Shown piece by piece: positions 63,246-64,000 of a stretch of DNA of 64,000 nt. Source of the DNA: Burhinus oedicnemus (Eukaryota; Chordata; Aves; Charadriiformes; Burhinidae). The DNA is taken from assembly GCA_008921705.1 (NCBI GenBank), contig VFFE01007669.1, forward strand, positions 4,078,131 through 4,142,130. The letters run 5' to 3'. Each line of letters begins with the position of its first letter. Position 1 is the stretch's first letter. Under the pieces are notes generated by a model. The model ran no database searches. It was not told where the DNA came from and saw only the letters and a list, made by a program, of their open reading frames with translations. The position numbers were made by a program, and so were the translations under genes.

Positions 63246-64000
63246 GTCCTGGTGGCTGGAAGAAATAAACGGAGGTGGGGGAGGAGGGGGGTGTCTCTGC
63301 CCCTTGTCGCCCCGAGAGCCCCACCAGCCTGGGAGGGTGCGGGGGGAGAGGGACCGATGCGGAGGATGCCGCTGCAGGCAAGACGATGAAGAGGCCCAGG
63401 CCAGCTCGCCCGGGGCAGGGAATGTGCAGCCCGATCGGGACTCTCCCGACCGGCCTTGGCATGAAGCAGCCCGGGCGGGGCCGCGGAAGGCGCGGGAGCA
63501 CCCAGCCCCACAGGGGACACGCCGGGAGGGAGGGGAGGGGGGCGGGAGGCCCAATTGCTCCTCAGAGCTTGGGGAAAGCTTGGGGGCAGAGGGGCAAAGG
63601 AGGAGTGAGGAAAAAAGAAGAAGGAGGGGGGGTGTTGGAGGACGAGAGAGGGGGCTGCAGAGGAGGCGAGAGGAGGGAGCGGGAGAGACAAAGGGGGAAG
63701 CGGCAGCTGCCCGCCGGCCCCGGCGCTGCCCCGGCGGCGCGGACGGGGAAGAGAGCCCAGAGCCGTCCCGGGAAACAGCGGGACCGGCCCGTCTCGCACC
63801 TCTCCCCCGCGCCGTCCTCCCCGCTGGCCGCGGGGACACCCGGCGGCAGCGGCCTCGGCCGCCCGCTCGGGCCGGGAGGAAGGAGTTTCCCCGCTGGCGG
63901 GCGGCGAAGCGCTGAGGCGGCTGGCACGGAGCAGGGCGGGGAGGGGGACAGGCAGCGGGGGAACCTCCAGGGACAGGGGCACGCGTGGAGCACCGCGGAG
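63246..64000. other. G-rich spacer at the right edge
   Basis: The + strand is purine-rich, with GGGAGGGG-type runs from about 63,520 to 63,700, then CpG-rich sequence to the end. Open frames on both strands look like composition artefacts. By synteny DLX1 should follow in the opposite orientation outside the window. No exon is visible here. Confidence 0.5.

Noticed and set aside
62618..63982. Pro/Gly-rich repeated-peptide frames on both strands downstream of DLX2
   Set aside because: The minisatellite unit is 15 bp, so frames stay open mechanically. No conserved domain or transcript signal supports a protein.
63246..64000. 3' exon or UTR of convergent DLX1
   Set aside because: No DLX1-type homeodomain, tail or convincing minus-strand poly(A) context is present. 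DLX1 is expected beyond the edge.

Overview
This is nuclear DNA from a sauropsid, most likely a bird. It contains several CR1 retrotransposon copies with the avian-type ATTCTATG 3' tail, an ERV-L-like LTR, compact GC-rich introns and a vertebrate homeobox gene. I see no bacterial-type operons, no CRISPR array and no confident tRNA or rRNA gene.

Layout. Positions 1 to about 58,040 are an AT-rich gene desert. It holds CR1 fragments (1-125, 5217-5560, 16485-17853, 29280-31340, 36640-36870, 44872-44938, 50610-51292), one probable LTR (about 46,831-47,441), simple repeats and several patches dense in homeodomain, POU and CRE motifs that look like candidate enhancers. No protein-coding exon is supported there. 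From about 58,040 base composition switches abruptly to a very large CpG-rich domain that runs almost to the window end.

The one clear host gene is DLX2 on the + strand, CDS 60280-61594 in three exons (60280-60604, 60833-61017, 61295-61594), encoding a 269-residue Distal-less-type homeodomain transcription factor. Its 3' UTR runs to a poly(A) signal at 62391-62396. Downstream lie a poly-G tract inside the UTR, a 15-bp minisatellite (about 62,945-63,245) and G-rich DNA to the right edge. By known vertebrate synteny the convergent partner DLX1 should lie just beyond 64,000, and the left-hand desert should be the spacer between DLX2 and ITGA6. Neither flanking gene is in the window.

How it works together: the desert, if synteny holds, is the regulatory landscape of a forebrain, branchial-arch and limb patterning gene. 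The motif-rich patches and the compact promoter block at 60,021-60,073 are the parts most likely to matter for DLX2 expression. I find no undescribed gene system. The most testable unusual signals are the forkhead/homeobox palindrome at 53203-53233, the hairpin at 12975-13051, the tandem CAGCAG acceptor and five-codon upstream ORF of DLX2, and the minisatellite open on both strands. Motif matches were made by eye with no alignment or database search.
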